Of a stretch of 64,000 nucleotides of DNA, positions 20,019-26,668 are shown piece after piece. The stretch spans positions 813,631-877,630 of the forward strand of contig NZ_PPED02000002.1 of the NCBI RefSeq assembly GCF_002899825.2, written 5' to 3'. The stretch comes from Chryseobacterium phosphatilyticum. Its GTDB lineage: Bacteria > Bacteroidota > Bacteroidia > Flavobacteriales > Weeksellaceae. The notes under the pieces are model-generated. The model was not told the origin of the DNA and did no database searches. It was given only the letters and a program-made list of their open reading frames with translations. Every line of letters begins with the position of its first letter. Position 1 is the first letter of the stretch. Made by a program: the position numbers and the translations under genes.

Positions 20019-20447
20019 TTAATGGTTGTTTTGATGTAATATTTGTTCAATAGTCCACTGATGCCGGGGGAAAGTGCTCAGTAAAAATGCTCCGGCGCTG
20101 AAAACAAAAACCGAATAATCCAGTGGTTCTTTACAGCCGAAAGAAACAGCCATTGCAATGGCAAAAAATAAAGTAAGAACAGAAGCGAGAAGTGCAATGA
20201 GTCTCACTTTGTATCCTAAAAGAAGCAAAATGCCCAAAGACAGTTCTGCCAATGTGGAGAAGATAGCGAGTACAGGAGCAAATGAAGAAGGTAAGAATGA
20301 ATTGGTTTCAGCGGTGTACTGTACAAATTTTTGCCACCCGGATGAATGGGCTCCCCAAAGGCCTGATCTGCTGGCTACAGCGGATAAAAATCCGGCTGCC
20401 AAAGCTATTCTTACTAAGAAAACGGCGATGTCTTGTTTTGTTTTCAT
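20019..20447 (-). CDS. DoxX-family membrane protein
   Basis: 142-residue protein with four hydrophobic helices, typical of DoxX/MauE-like quinone-linked membrane proteins. The start at 20447 (MKTKQDIAVFLVRIALAAG) is preferred; the frame is open upstream for 48 residues, but that stretch includes the 7-base repeat region and looks non-coding. Motifs: SRSGLWGAHSSGWQKFVQY and GILLLLGYKVRLIALLASVL. It lies between an AraC regulator (upstream, same strand) and a cupin gene, so the three may form a small regulated unit. The biochemical activity of this subfamily is not settled. Confidence 0.82.
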   Translation of the reverse strand: MKTKQDIAVFLVRIALAAGFLSAVASRSGLWGAHSSGWQKFVQYTAETNSFLPSSFAPVLAIFSTLAELSLGILLLLGYKVRLIALLASVLTLFFAIAMAVSFGCKEPLDYSVFVFSAGAFLLSTFPRHQWTIEQILHQNNH

Positions 20448-20543
20448 ACCTATAATTTTGTTTTCAATGACAGGGACAAAGTTCAGTGAAAAGCAGGGTC
20501 TGAAGAATAGACAATTCCGGAAAAAGCATAGAAGATTTATAAC

Positions 20544-20578
20544 AAATTGAAAATTGAAAGTTGAAAATTGAGAATTGA
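20544..20578. repeat. Five tandem 7-base units
   Basis: Five consecutive heptamers AAATTGA, AAATTGA, AAGTTGA, AAATTGA, GAATTGA lie in the leader between the AraC gene and the DoxX gene. The copy number could vary by slippage. Confidence 0.8.
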
Positions 20579-20643
20579 AAATGAATTTCAATGAATTAAT
20601 CGGGAAGTAAATGGATCAGTAATGTATCCTTCTATACTGAAAT

Positions 20644-21435
20644 CTAAATTTTTCTTACCGTTTTTTGATAGTCTTTCGGAGAAACGGAAGTATGTTTTTT
20701 GAAAAAGTTGGAAAAGTAAAAAGGATCGTTGAAACCCAATTGGTAAGCAATTTCTTTTACACTTAATTTTTCATAAAGTAGAAGCCGTTTGGCTTCGGAA
20801 ATGATGAGGCTGTAAATCACATTTTGTGCCGTCTTTTGAGTATGAAGTTTTGATACCTCATTCAATTTAGCTTCGGTAGTTCCTAACAGATCTGCGAATC
20901 TTGAAACCGGATAATTATCGGAAAAATGCTGCCTTACGCTTTCCAGAAACTTTAAAAATAGGGCATCCGGTTTCCATATTTCATCACCGTTTGCAATTTT
21001 ACTGCGGTTGATTTCTACCAATAACAACTCAACCATAGAATGGGTGGAAATTAAATATTGATAAGGTTTTTCATGGACTTCTTTTTCAATACGGTTAAGT
21101 ATTTCTGAAAAAAAAGAGGCATTCCTGAGAGTGATCTTTTCGTTCATTCCAAAATGGCAGAAAAGTCCGTTGTGAAAAATAAGTTCAATATCACTGTCAC
21201 TTTTGCTGAAAAAATCAAGAGTAAATTCAAGCACGGTCAGTTCGCCGTTTACAGAGATCAATTGATGGTATTGTCCTGAGGTGACGGTAATCGTTTGATG
21301 GGTTTTCAACACAAAATGATGTTCGTCAATCAGAATTTCTGCCGTTCCGCTTTGACACCAGAATAGGGTGTATTTAATCACTCTTCTTGGTTCAGGATGT
21401 CCTTCCTGGTTTGAATATTTCTTTATTTCAATCAT
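20644..21435 (-). CDS. AraC-family transcription regulator
   Basis: 263 residues from the ATG at 21435 (MIEIKKYSNQEGHPEPRRVI); the frame is open 36 residues further, but that extension is hydrophobic and lies over the divergent promoter region. An N-terminal cupin-like sensor domain (HHFVLKTHQTITVTSGQYHQ) is followed by a C-terminal double helix-turn-helix, with LSVKEIAYQLGFNDPFYFSN and FKKHTSVSPKDYQKT at the end. It is divergent from a thioredoxin-like gene and upstream of DoxX and cupin genes, either of which may be its target. Confidence 0.9.
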   Translation of the reverse strand: MIEIKKYSNQEGHPEPRRVIKYTLFWCQSGTAEILIDEHHFVLKTHQTITVTSGQYHQLISVNGELTVLEFTLDFFSKSDSDIELIFHNGLFCHFGMNEKITLRNASFFSEILNRIEKEVHEKPYQYLISTHSMVELLLVEINRSKIANGDEIWKPDALFLKFLESVRQHFSDNYPVSRFADLLGTTEAKLNEVSKLHTQKTAQNVIYSLIISEAKRLLLYEKLSVKEIAYQLGFNDPFYFSNFFKKHTSVSPKDYQKTVRKI

Positions 21436-21508
21436 TTTTCTGCTCGTGAAAAATTTAACAATTAAATGAATTGATGAGTTTTTATCTTTTACTAAATTAA
21501 AGAAAATG

Positions 21509-21524
21509 TCTACATTCGTGTAGA
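21509..21524. promoter_or_regulatory. TTCG-loop palindrome in the AraC/thioredoxin-like gap
   Basis: TCTACA (21509-21514) and TGTAGA (21519-21524) flank TTCG. The segment TACATTCG inside it differs from the -7 consensus TAnnTTTG by one base, so the palindrome overlaps a likely promoter 20 bases before the ATG at 21544. It could be an operator or simply a hairpin. Confidence 0.4.
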
Positions 21525-21543
21525 ATAAAAAAATAAAATTCAA

Positions 21544-22062
21544 ATGAAATATTCTAAAATCATTGTGGTAGCCACTTTATTGTTTTTCCAATTGGGCATG
21601 GCTCAGGAAAAAGCTGATGTAGTCATCAATAAGGCATTAACGGAAGCTAAAGCAGGTAAGAAAAATGTTTTGCTGATGTTTCATGCTTCGTGGTGCAAAT
21701 GGTGTAAAATGATGGAAAAGAATATGAATCTTCCTGAAACCCAACCTATTTTTGCGAAAAGCTTTGTCACTGCTTATATAGATGTTCAGGAAAGAGGAGA
21801 GAAGAAAGCGCTTGAAAATCCCGGAGGACAGGAGTTGATGAATAAATTTCATGGGGAAAATGCCGGGCTTCCTTTCTGGTTGATTTTAAATCCAAAAGGA
21901 GAAGTATTGGCTGATTCTTTTAATGCTAAAGGAGAAAACCTTGGGTCACCGGCAACTCAGGAAGAGGTATCTGCCTTTCTGGCAAAGCTTGAAAAGACGT
22001 CAAAGCTCAATAAAAAAGAGCTTCAGGTTATTGAAAAAGTATTTGTTAAGAAAGCTCAGTAA
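21544..22062 (+). CDS. Secreted thioredoxin-like protein
   Basis: 172 residues with signal peptide MKYSKIIVVATLLFFQLGMA. A thioredoxin fold follows, with FHASWCKWCKMMEKN; Cys51 and Cys54 form the CxxC site. It resembles the DUF255/thioredoxin_7 group of periplasmic disulfide enzymes in Bacteroidota. The distal part (GLPFWLILNPKGEVLADS) contains the cis-Pro expected for the fold. It is divergent from the AraC gene and ends at a strong terminator. The partner protein is unknown. Confidence 0.85.
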   Translation: MKYSKIIVVATLLFFQLGMAQEKADVVINKALTEAKAGKKNVLLMFHASWCKWCKMMEKNMNLPETQPIFAKSFVTAYIDVQERGEKKALENPGGQELMNKFHGENAGLPFWLILNPKGEVLADSFNAKGENLGSPATQEEVSAFLAKLEKTSKLNKKELQVIEKVFVKKAQ

Positions 22063-22067
22063 AAATA

Positions 22068-22094
22068 AAATTCCCGGATCAGGTCCGGGAATTT
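22068..22094 (+). terminator. Terminator of the thioredoxin-like gene
   Basis: A perfect 11-bp stem, AAATTCCCGGA (22068-22078) with TCCGGGAATTT (22084-22094), and a 5-base loop. Confidence 0.85.
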
Positions 22095-22125
22095 CGGTTA
22101 ATTATATCAAAAATTACGGTGATCT

Positions 22126-22841
22126 TTAATTGATCACAATATATTTGTACTTATCGCTTGGAGTGATCGTGTATTCTACATCTTCCGTTCTGGTCGTCAC
22201 AAACTCATATGGATGCTGCCCTCTCGGCTTGCAGACTCCATGCCGGTCGGATAAGGGTTGATTAGGAAGGGTCATATTGGTATTGAGCCCCGCATTTTGA
22301 AGTACAATTGGCTCTGTGGTAGTGATATAAGTAAAATGATCTCCATTGCTGCTTACCCCATTTGTTGTTGTTTCGTTGATCACAAAACGAATGCTAGGAT
22401 GGGTAATGGTATTGGTCTTGCTTTTCCTGGAGTAGAAATACAGTTTAATATCTGCATTTTTTATTTGACCACTGGTGACTATATTTTCTTTCACCAGTTT
22501 TACATAAACCGGTGGATTTTTAATATCAAATTTAAATGAAGTTTTTACCGGAGAATTGTCATTTAAATAAGAATGCGTACAGAAAATCGGAACTCCCGGC
22601 TGGCTTTTTGAAAATGTTCCTTTTGAAACATGATTTACGAAAGCTTCATATCCTTTGAAAGACTGTGCTGCGGTAACCCCACTACCTCCAATCATATAAA
22701 GATTAAAATCAGCCCCGTTCAGGAAGTTTTTTTCAGATCAAGATCTATATTTTTCCAGGTTGGTTCTTTATAAAATTCCCGATAGGTATTCAGGTAAGAT
22801 TCGTCAGGACTTGTTTTCTGACTCCGCTGATCCTTTATATC
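22126..22841 (-). pseudogene. Remnant of a cholesterol-dependent-cytolysin-like pore-forming protein (5'-truncated, frameshifted)
   Basis: The reading from about 22741 to 22126 gives GGSGVTAAQSFKGYEAFV and then PGVPIFCTHSYLNDNSP. This matches the family-wide pattern of thiol-activated cytolysins just before domain 4 (PGxPIxYTTxFLxDN). The rest is beta-rich and ends in KYIVIN. Upstream, a different frame reads TYREFYKEPTWKNIDLDLKK and joins exactly if one A is restored to the A7 run (plus-strand T run at 22727-22733). Further upstream the reading has no start and runs into a terminator at 22853, so roughly the N-terminal half or more of a normal CDC is gone. CDC-like proteins are known in Elizabethkingia and relatives. 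This copy cannot make a full-length pore-former. Confidence 0.72.
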
Positions 22842-22852
22842 GGGTAAAAAAC

Positions 22853-22890
22853 AAAAAGACGAAGTTGCAAAGTTGCAGTTTCGTCTTTTT
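22853..22890 (-). terminator. Terminator after the small helical protein gene
   Basis: A perfect 11-bp stem, AAAAAGACGAA (22853-22863) with TTCGTCTTTTT (22880-22890), with an inner TGCAA/TTGCA stem. It lies 12 bases after the stop of the gene at 22902 and separates it from the cytolysin remnant. Confidence 0.85.
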
Positions 22891-22901
22891 GACTTTACTT
22901 A

Positions 22902-23297
22902 TTATTTTCCAAAGTATATTTGATCCTGTTTCTGCTGCTCATTATAAATAATCTGGAAGCTTACAGGCATATACTGATAAAGGAGTTTCCAATGCTGAAT
23001 CTTAGCATGCTTTTTAAAGCTCTCGAACGATCTTACAAAAATATTTTCAATCATTGTTCTTACATAAGAATTTCCATTCGTATAAAGTGCATCCATTAAT
23101 TTAATGTGATGTGCGATAATGTTGATTTTTGCTTCTTGTAACAGACCTTTCAGATAATTAACGGTAGCCTGCATGATTCCTGCAAAGTTATCCTGAACAG
23201 ATAACTGTGTGATTTCATTGCGAAGTCTGGGATAGAAAAATTTTAAGTATTCAACAGCTATTTTTTGATTAATAGTTTGCATTTTTACTTTCATCAT
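22902..23297 (-). CDS. Small helical protein, second copy of a duplicated pair
   Basis: 131 residues from ATG 23297; the frame is open to a GTG at 23318, and a start at 23294 or 23282 is also possible. All-alpha and charged, with no signal peptide. It is clearly related to the product of 23563-23919: both share a central segment (here LMDALYTNGNSYVRTMIENIFVR, split by a few changes from MDKIYTDGDTVLKNAIETTF) at the same position. I think this is the family now listed as DUF7674, but cannot confirm that. It is preceded by a tiny membrane-protein gene, as is its paralogue. Function unknown. Confidence 0.7.
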   Translation of the reverse strand: MMKVKMQTINQKIAVEYLKFFYPRLRNEITQLSVQDNFAGIMQATVNYLKGLLQEAKINIIAHHIKLMDALYTNGNSYVRTMIENIFVRSFESFKKHAKIQHWKLLYQYMPVSFQIIYNEQQKQDQIYFGK

Positions 23298-23348
23298 AAT
23301 TAAGAATTTTTCAAACACTTTTTAATGCAGCGAAATGTATACCAAAAT

Positions 23349-23480
23349 TTATAGGCAGGCAGCAAAAATAAATACAGCAACAATCACTGCAACGTGAGTG
23401 AGTAATATCTCTGAATTGTGTCTGTTTGTCGTGTTTTTCCAAGTTTTCCAATCTGAAATTCTTCTGATTTTGTTTTTCAT
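23349..23480 (-). CDS. Tiny single-pass membrane protein, second copy of the cassette
   Basis: 43-residue reading frame: a basic N-terminus (MKNKIRRISDWKTWKN) followed by one hydrophobic helix near the end (LLTHVAVIVAVFIFAACL). It lies 51 bases upstream of the small helical protein gene at 22902-23297 and 82 bases after the other helical gene. The same gene order recurs just upstream (23931-24095 with 23563-23919), which is the main reason to believe that this short ORF is real. Not recognised in any family. Confidence 0.5.
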   Translation of the reverse strand: MKNKIRRISDWKTWKNTTNRHNSEILLTHVAVIVAVFIFAACL

Positions 23481-23562
23481 AATCTATTGATTGTGAGTTA
23501 TTTTAATTTTTGTTTAATTTAAACACTTTGTAATGAAAGTGATTAAAAATGTAATAAAAGCT

Positions 23563-23919
23563 TTATATACCGTGACTGTAAATTTGTCTTGAATAAACTT
23601 TCTGAAGATTAGAAGAAATGTGACTAAAAATCACTTTTCTGTATTCTTCACTACAAAAGGCAGTACTATTGTCCAAAGAATAGATGAAAGTTGTTTCAAT
23701 AGCATTTTTTAATACAGTGTCTCCATCCGTGTAAATTTTGTCCATTTTCTGTAAACTTCTGAATAGTAAATTTCTGTCATTCTGGCGGATCATATTTTTA
23801 ATACGTTCCGTAAATGTCCGGATGATACTGTAAGAATTTTGAATTTTAATTTCTTTTACTTCACTTTCAAAATCAGGAACGACATCATTGATTTCCTGTA
23901 CGGCTTGTAAATAATTCAT
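23563..23919 (-). CDS. Small helical protein, first copy of a duplicated pair
   Basis: 118-residue all-alpha protein (MNYLQAVQEINDVVPDFESE at the N-terminus) without signal or membrane segment. The central stretch SLQKMDKIYTDGDTVLKNAI aligns with the neighbouring gene at 22902, so the two are tandem paralogues. Its ATG is 11 bases after the stop of a 54-residue membrane-protein gene, pointing to co-translation of the pair. The C-terminal part (VIFSHISSNLQKVYSRQI) also matches the position of MPVSFQIIYNEQQKQ in the other copy. Function unknown. Confidence 0.75.
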   Translation of the reverse strand: MNYLQAVQEINDVVPDFESEVKEIKIQNSYSIIRTFTERIKNMIRQNDRNLLFRSLQKMDKIYTDGDTVLKNAIETTFIYSLDNSTAFCSEEYRKVIFSHISSNLQKVYSRQIYSHGI

Positions 23920-23930
23920 AGTATAATATT

Positions 23931-24095
23931 TTAATTATGGTTGAGTTCCAAAACTTTCATCAATGCACCAAAGATGAAAACCACCAAAAAGGCAAAAAAT
24001 AACAGGTGATAAGGCTTCAGCCATGATGGCGTCTTTGGCCCTCTGCTTTTTAATCTTCTTAGTTTGTCTATTCTGTTTAATGTTTTTAAGTCCAT
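23931..24095 (-). CDS. Tiny single-pass membrane protein, first copy of the cassette
   Basis: 54-residue reading frame: a strongly basic N-terminal third (LNRIDKLRRLKSRGPK), then WLKPYHLLFFAFLVVFIF as a single transmembrane helix, and a short tail. It is 11 bases upstream of the helical-protein gene at 23563-23919. The charge pattern predicts an N-in orientation, so the basic part would face the cytoplasm, where the helical partner would be. No family recognised; support comes from length, hydrophobicity and the repeated arrangement downstream. Confidence 0.6.
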   Translation of the reverse strand: MDLKTLNRIDKLRRLKSRGPKTPSWLKPYHLLFFAFLVVFIFGALMKVLELNHN

Positions 24096-24203
24096 TTTCT
24101 ATGTTTTCAAATCATGATGCCAATCGTATTCCGCTGCAAATGAAATGGATTTAATGTATTGATTTTTAGATTTTTGTGTTTTTGATGTTATGTTTTTAAA
24201 ACG

Positions 24204-24232
24204 AAAAACCTTGTCAAAATGATAAGGTTTTT
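24204..24232 (-). terminator. 12-bp hairpin with T-rich flank
   Basis: AAAAACCTTGTC (24204-24215) pairs with GATAAGGTTTTT (24221-24232) with one G-T pair and a 5-base loop. Read on the minus strand it is followed by a T-rich run, as in a terminator, yet it lies upstream of the small-protein cassette and not after any gene. It may therefore be a leader structure of the cassette. Confidence 0.5.
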
Positions 24233-24398
24233 ATCAAAGTGGGAAAGTAGGTACAGTATAAAATTATCTCCTTTCTGTCTATGAATGTTATTTTGACGAA
24301 GTCAAAAATCACAAAAGCTTTCAGACATTTAATTTATTCTTAAATGTTTTAAAATATACTATGTTTAGATTCCTCCGGAATGATAAAAGGAAGTTCAT

Positions 24399-24440
24399 TT
24401 CACAAAATAGTATGATACTTATGCACTTTTATTTTGTGAA
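24399..24440. repeat. Inverted repeat TTCACAAAATA / TATTTTGTGAA
   Basis: Perfect 11-bp arms at 24399-24409 and 24430-24440 separated by 20 bases. The spacing suits a dimeric regulator site or the end of a small element; no transposase or target duplication is visible. Confidence 0.5.
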
Positions 24441-24513
24441 TTAAAGGGTTTGAAAATAAAACTTTTGTGTCTTTTATAGTTAAAAATTCTATACAATCAA
24501 CATTATTTTTAAG

Positions 24514-24544
24514 TTTCGCATAAAGAATAGAATGAATATCTTTG
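24514..24544 (+). promoter_or_regulatory. Promoter of the nucleoid-associated protein gene
   Basis: TTTC at 24514-24517 (consensus TTTG), a 19-base spacer, and TATCTTTG at 24537-24544. The start codon follows 19 bases later. Confidence 0.65.
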
Positions 24545-24563
24545 CAGTCCAAATATTCAGAAG

Positions 24564-25577
24564 ATGTTTTCAAAAATAATAGTACACAGAGTCGGAAATA
24601 AGATCAATGGAGATTCCTTAACGCTTTCCCAGGAGGAGTTGAAGCTGGAAGAAGGAATGGCAGAATTGCTTGAAGATTACTTTTTAGGGTCATTCAAATC
24701 AGAAGAAACTTTTCATTTTTACAGCGACACGTATCTGGTGAATAATCCTGTTTACAATGCGGTTTCTGAAATTTTTGATGATAAGTCCAAATTTATATGG
24801 GAATCTGAAAATATTGCAAAACATCTTTTTGAAGCGGCAGAAAATCCCAGAGTTCAGAGTGGAGAATTGTTTATTGTCCTTTTTGAGGATGAAAGTGATC
24901 GCCCTGACAGAGTAGATAAGATAGGTATTTTTAAAACGGAAAAAAGAGAGTCTTTCCTTAAAATTAATCCTTCAGAGGAAACATTTGACATTGAAAAAGA
25001 TCAGGGAATCGGTTTATCTAAAATTGATAAAGCAGCTTTAATCTATAATAATGATAAGGATACCGGTTATGTACTTTCTGTGGTTGACAACAACAAAAAC
25101 GGAGATATGTACTACTGGTTTGAAGATTTCCTAAAGGTAAAACAACGTGATGATGAGTATTTTCATACACAGGAAGCTTTAATGGTGTATAAAGATTATA
25201 TCACGAAGCAATTGCCACAGGAGTTTGAGGTATCTAAAGCAGATCAGGCTGATTTCCTTAATAAATCGATCAACTTCTTCAAGGAAAAAGAAGAATTTAA
25301 GTTGGATGATTTTGCTCATGAAGTTTTAGGTGATGAGCATGTCATTGAAAGTTTTGTTAACTTCAAAACAGATTATGAGCAGGATATGCAGGTCAATATT
25401 GCTGAAGAATTTCCAATCAGTGAAGCAGCAGTGAAAAAGACTCAGAGACATTTTAAGAGCATTATTAAATTAGATAAAAACTTCCACATCTATATCCACG
25501 GTGACAGACAGAAAATTGAAACCGGAGAAGATGATAAAGGAAAATATTACAGACTTTATTTCGAAAAAGAAGTATAA
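24564..25577 (+). CDS. Nucleoid-associated protein, NdpA/YejK family
   Basis: 337-residue cytoplasmic protein matching the 37-kDa nucleoid-associated protein family throughout. Recognisable segments are IVHRVGNKINGDSLTLSQEE at the start, LFIVLFEDESDR, GIGLSKIDKAALIYN, VDNNKNGDMYYWFEDFLKVK and IIKLDKNFHIYIHGDR near the end. Family members bind the chromosome; their precise role is not well defined, though some act beside phage-defence or restriction genes. Nothing in the immediate surroundings shows such a link. The promoter at 24514-24544 supports this start. Confidence 0.85.
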   Translation: MFSKIIVHRVGNKINGDSLTLSQEELKLEEGMAELLEDYFLGSFKSEETFHFYSDTYLVNNPVYNAVSEIFDDKSKFIWESENIAKHLFEAAENPRVQSGELFIVLFEDESDRPDRVDKIGIFKTEKRESFLKINPSEETFDIEKDQGIGLSKIDKAALIYNNDKDTGYVLSVVDNNKNGDMYYWFEDFLKVKQRDDEYFHTQEALMVYKDYITKQLPQEFEVSKADQADFLNKSINFFKEKEEFKLDDFAHEVLGDEHVIESFVNFKTDYEQDMQVNIAEEFPISEAAVKKTQRHFKSIIKLDKNFHIYIHGDRQKIETGEDDKGKYYRLYFEKEV

Positions 25578-25635
25578 CAAAGAATCCTTTCCACAATAAT
25601 GTCATAACTTTATCACGCACTGCAAAATAAGAGTT

Positions 25636-26598
25636 ATGAAATTTATGATCATTTTTTGGGGAGCTTTCCTTTTCTTTTTCTGTGTTCCGTTTCCGATTTT
25701 CATTTATCTGATGACGGAAGAGGGCACAGCAGAACCGAGAAATTCATTAGCTGTCAGCTATGGATACCTCGGTTTTTCTTTGTTAATATGGGGATATATC
25801 ATTGTTTTCTTTGTGAACAATCTTTTTGTTAAAACCTTTAAACAGAGAAACACCATGTATTCCATTCTCAGAAATGGAATTCCAAGAGAGGCAACTATTA
25901 CTGGTTTTAAGCTCATAAAATATGTTCCCGAATCCAATATGAATGTTATTCAGATTGTGCTTTCATTTCCTAACCTCAGGAATGCCATGATTGAGCATGA
26001 AATGATGTTTCACGATACAAAACCCCAGGAAAAAAGATTTGATCCCGGGAATAAAGTGAAAGTATTACTCAATCCCAATATCTCACAAGAACCCTACTTT
26101 ATATTGAGTGATCAGAAAGTAGCCTTTAATACATCCGGACTCATTTTGAGAAGTATATTTGTAGTCTTGCTACTTGCATATATCATGGGGTTATATTATT
26201 ATTTTTATATAAGGGAATCTAATAATTTTGGCTGGCAGTTTCTTACATTTATGCATCCTATTATTTTTAGTGGAGTGATGACCCTTATTTATGTACTGGT
26301 TTTCCAGTTGATTGTCGGGAAGTTTTTTAAGAATAACAAAGAAGAACGTATTCTGTTTGCAGGAAGAAATGCCGAGGCAAATATTCTCAGTGTAAGCCAA
26401 ACCGGCCTTACGGTTAACGATCAACCTGAACTGATGTTTCAGGTAAGTTTCAAAGATTTTAGAGGAAATGTACACATTGCTGTTTATAAAAAAATTGTAA
26501 GCCTTTTGAATCTATCTTCTGTTCCCAAAACAGGAGCTATAGAGATTATGTATGATGAGAATGATCCTAAGAAAATTATGATCCCGAAGATGTTTTAG
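25636..26598 (+). CDS. Membrane protein with two DUF3592-like halves
   Basis: 320-residue protein built as two similar halves. Each half has two transmembrane helices (about 5-25 and 40-62; 177-197 and 205-230) followed by a soluble beta-rich domain of the DUF3592 type. Both soluble parts have the same ends: a start such as REATITGFKLIKYVP or AEANILSVSQTGL, and a finish such as GNKVKVLLNPNISQEPYFIL or GAIEIMYDENDPKKIMIP. This indicates an internal duplication. It lies 58 bases after the nucleoid-associated protein gene and may be on the same transcript. Function unknown. Confidence 0.65.
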   Translation: MKFMIIFWGAFLFFFCVPFPIFIYLMTEEGTAEPRNSLAVSYGYLGFSLLIWGYIIVFFVNNLFVKTFKQRNTMYSILRNGIPREATITGFKLIKYVPESNMNVIQIVLSFPNLRNAMIEHEMMFHDTKPQEKRFDPGNKVKVLLNPNISQEPYFILSDQKVAFNTSGLILRSIFVVLLLAYIMGLYYYFYIRESNNFGWQFLTFMHPIIFSGVMTLIYVLVFQLIVGKFFKNNKEERILFAGRNAEANILSVSQTGLTVNDQPELMFQVSFKDFRGNVHIAVYKKIVSLLNLSSVPKTGAIEIMYDENDPKKIMIPKMF

Positions 26599-26634
26599 GT
26601 TCCGGGAAAGTGAAATGTGTTGAAGCTTATTCAC

Positions 26635-26642
26635 TATCTTTG
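26635..26642 (+). promoter_or_regulatory. -7 box of the cyclase gene
   Basis: TATCTTTG matches the Bacteroidota -7 consensus 26 bases before the ATG at 26669. No clear -33 element is seen. Confidence 0.5.
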
Positions 26643-26668
26643 TTTCCTTCCTCTAACTTTATTACTAT

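Larger units (their letters stand above)
24096..24563. other. 468-base gap with hairpin and inverted repeat
   Basis: Divergent AT-rich spacer without a credible gene. It holds the hairpin at 24204-24232, the inverted repeat at 24399-24440 and the promoter of the nucleoid-associated protein gene at 24514-24544. Nothing resembling a tRNA or riboswitch was seen. Confidence 0.6.

Noticed and set aside
20544..20578. Tandem heptamers as a CRISPR array
   Set aside because: Units are 7 bases with no spacers and no cas genes nearby.
20448..20591. N-terminal extension of the DoxX protein
   Set aside because: The extra 48 residues read through the 7-base repeat region and do not resemble the family; the start at 20447 gives a normal DoxX.
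24399..24440. Inverted repeat as the ends of an insertion sequence
   Set aside because: Only 20 bases lie between the arms, and no transposase is nearby.
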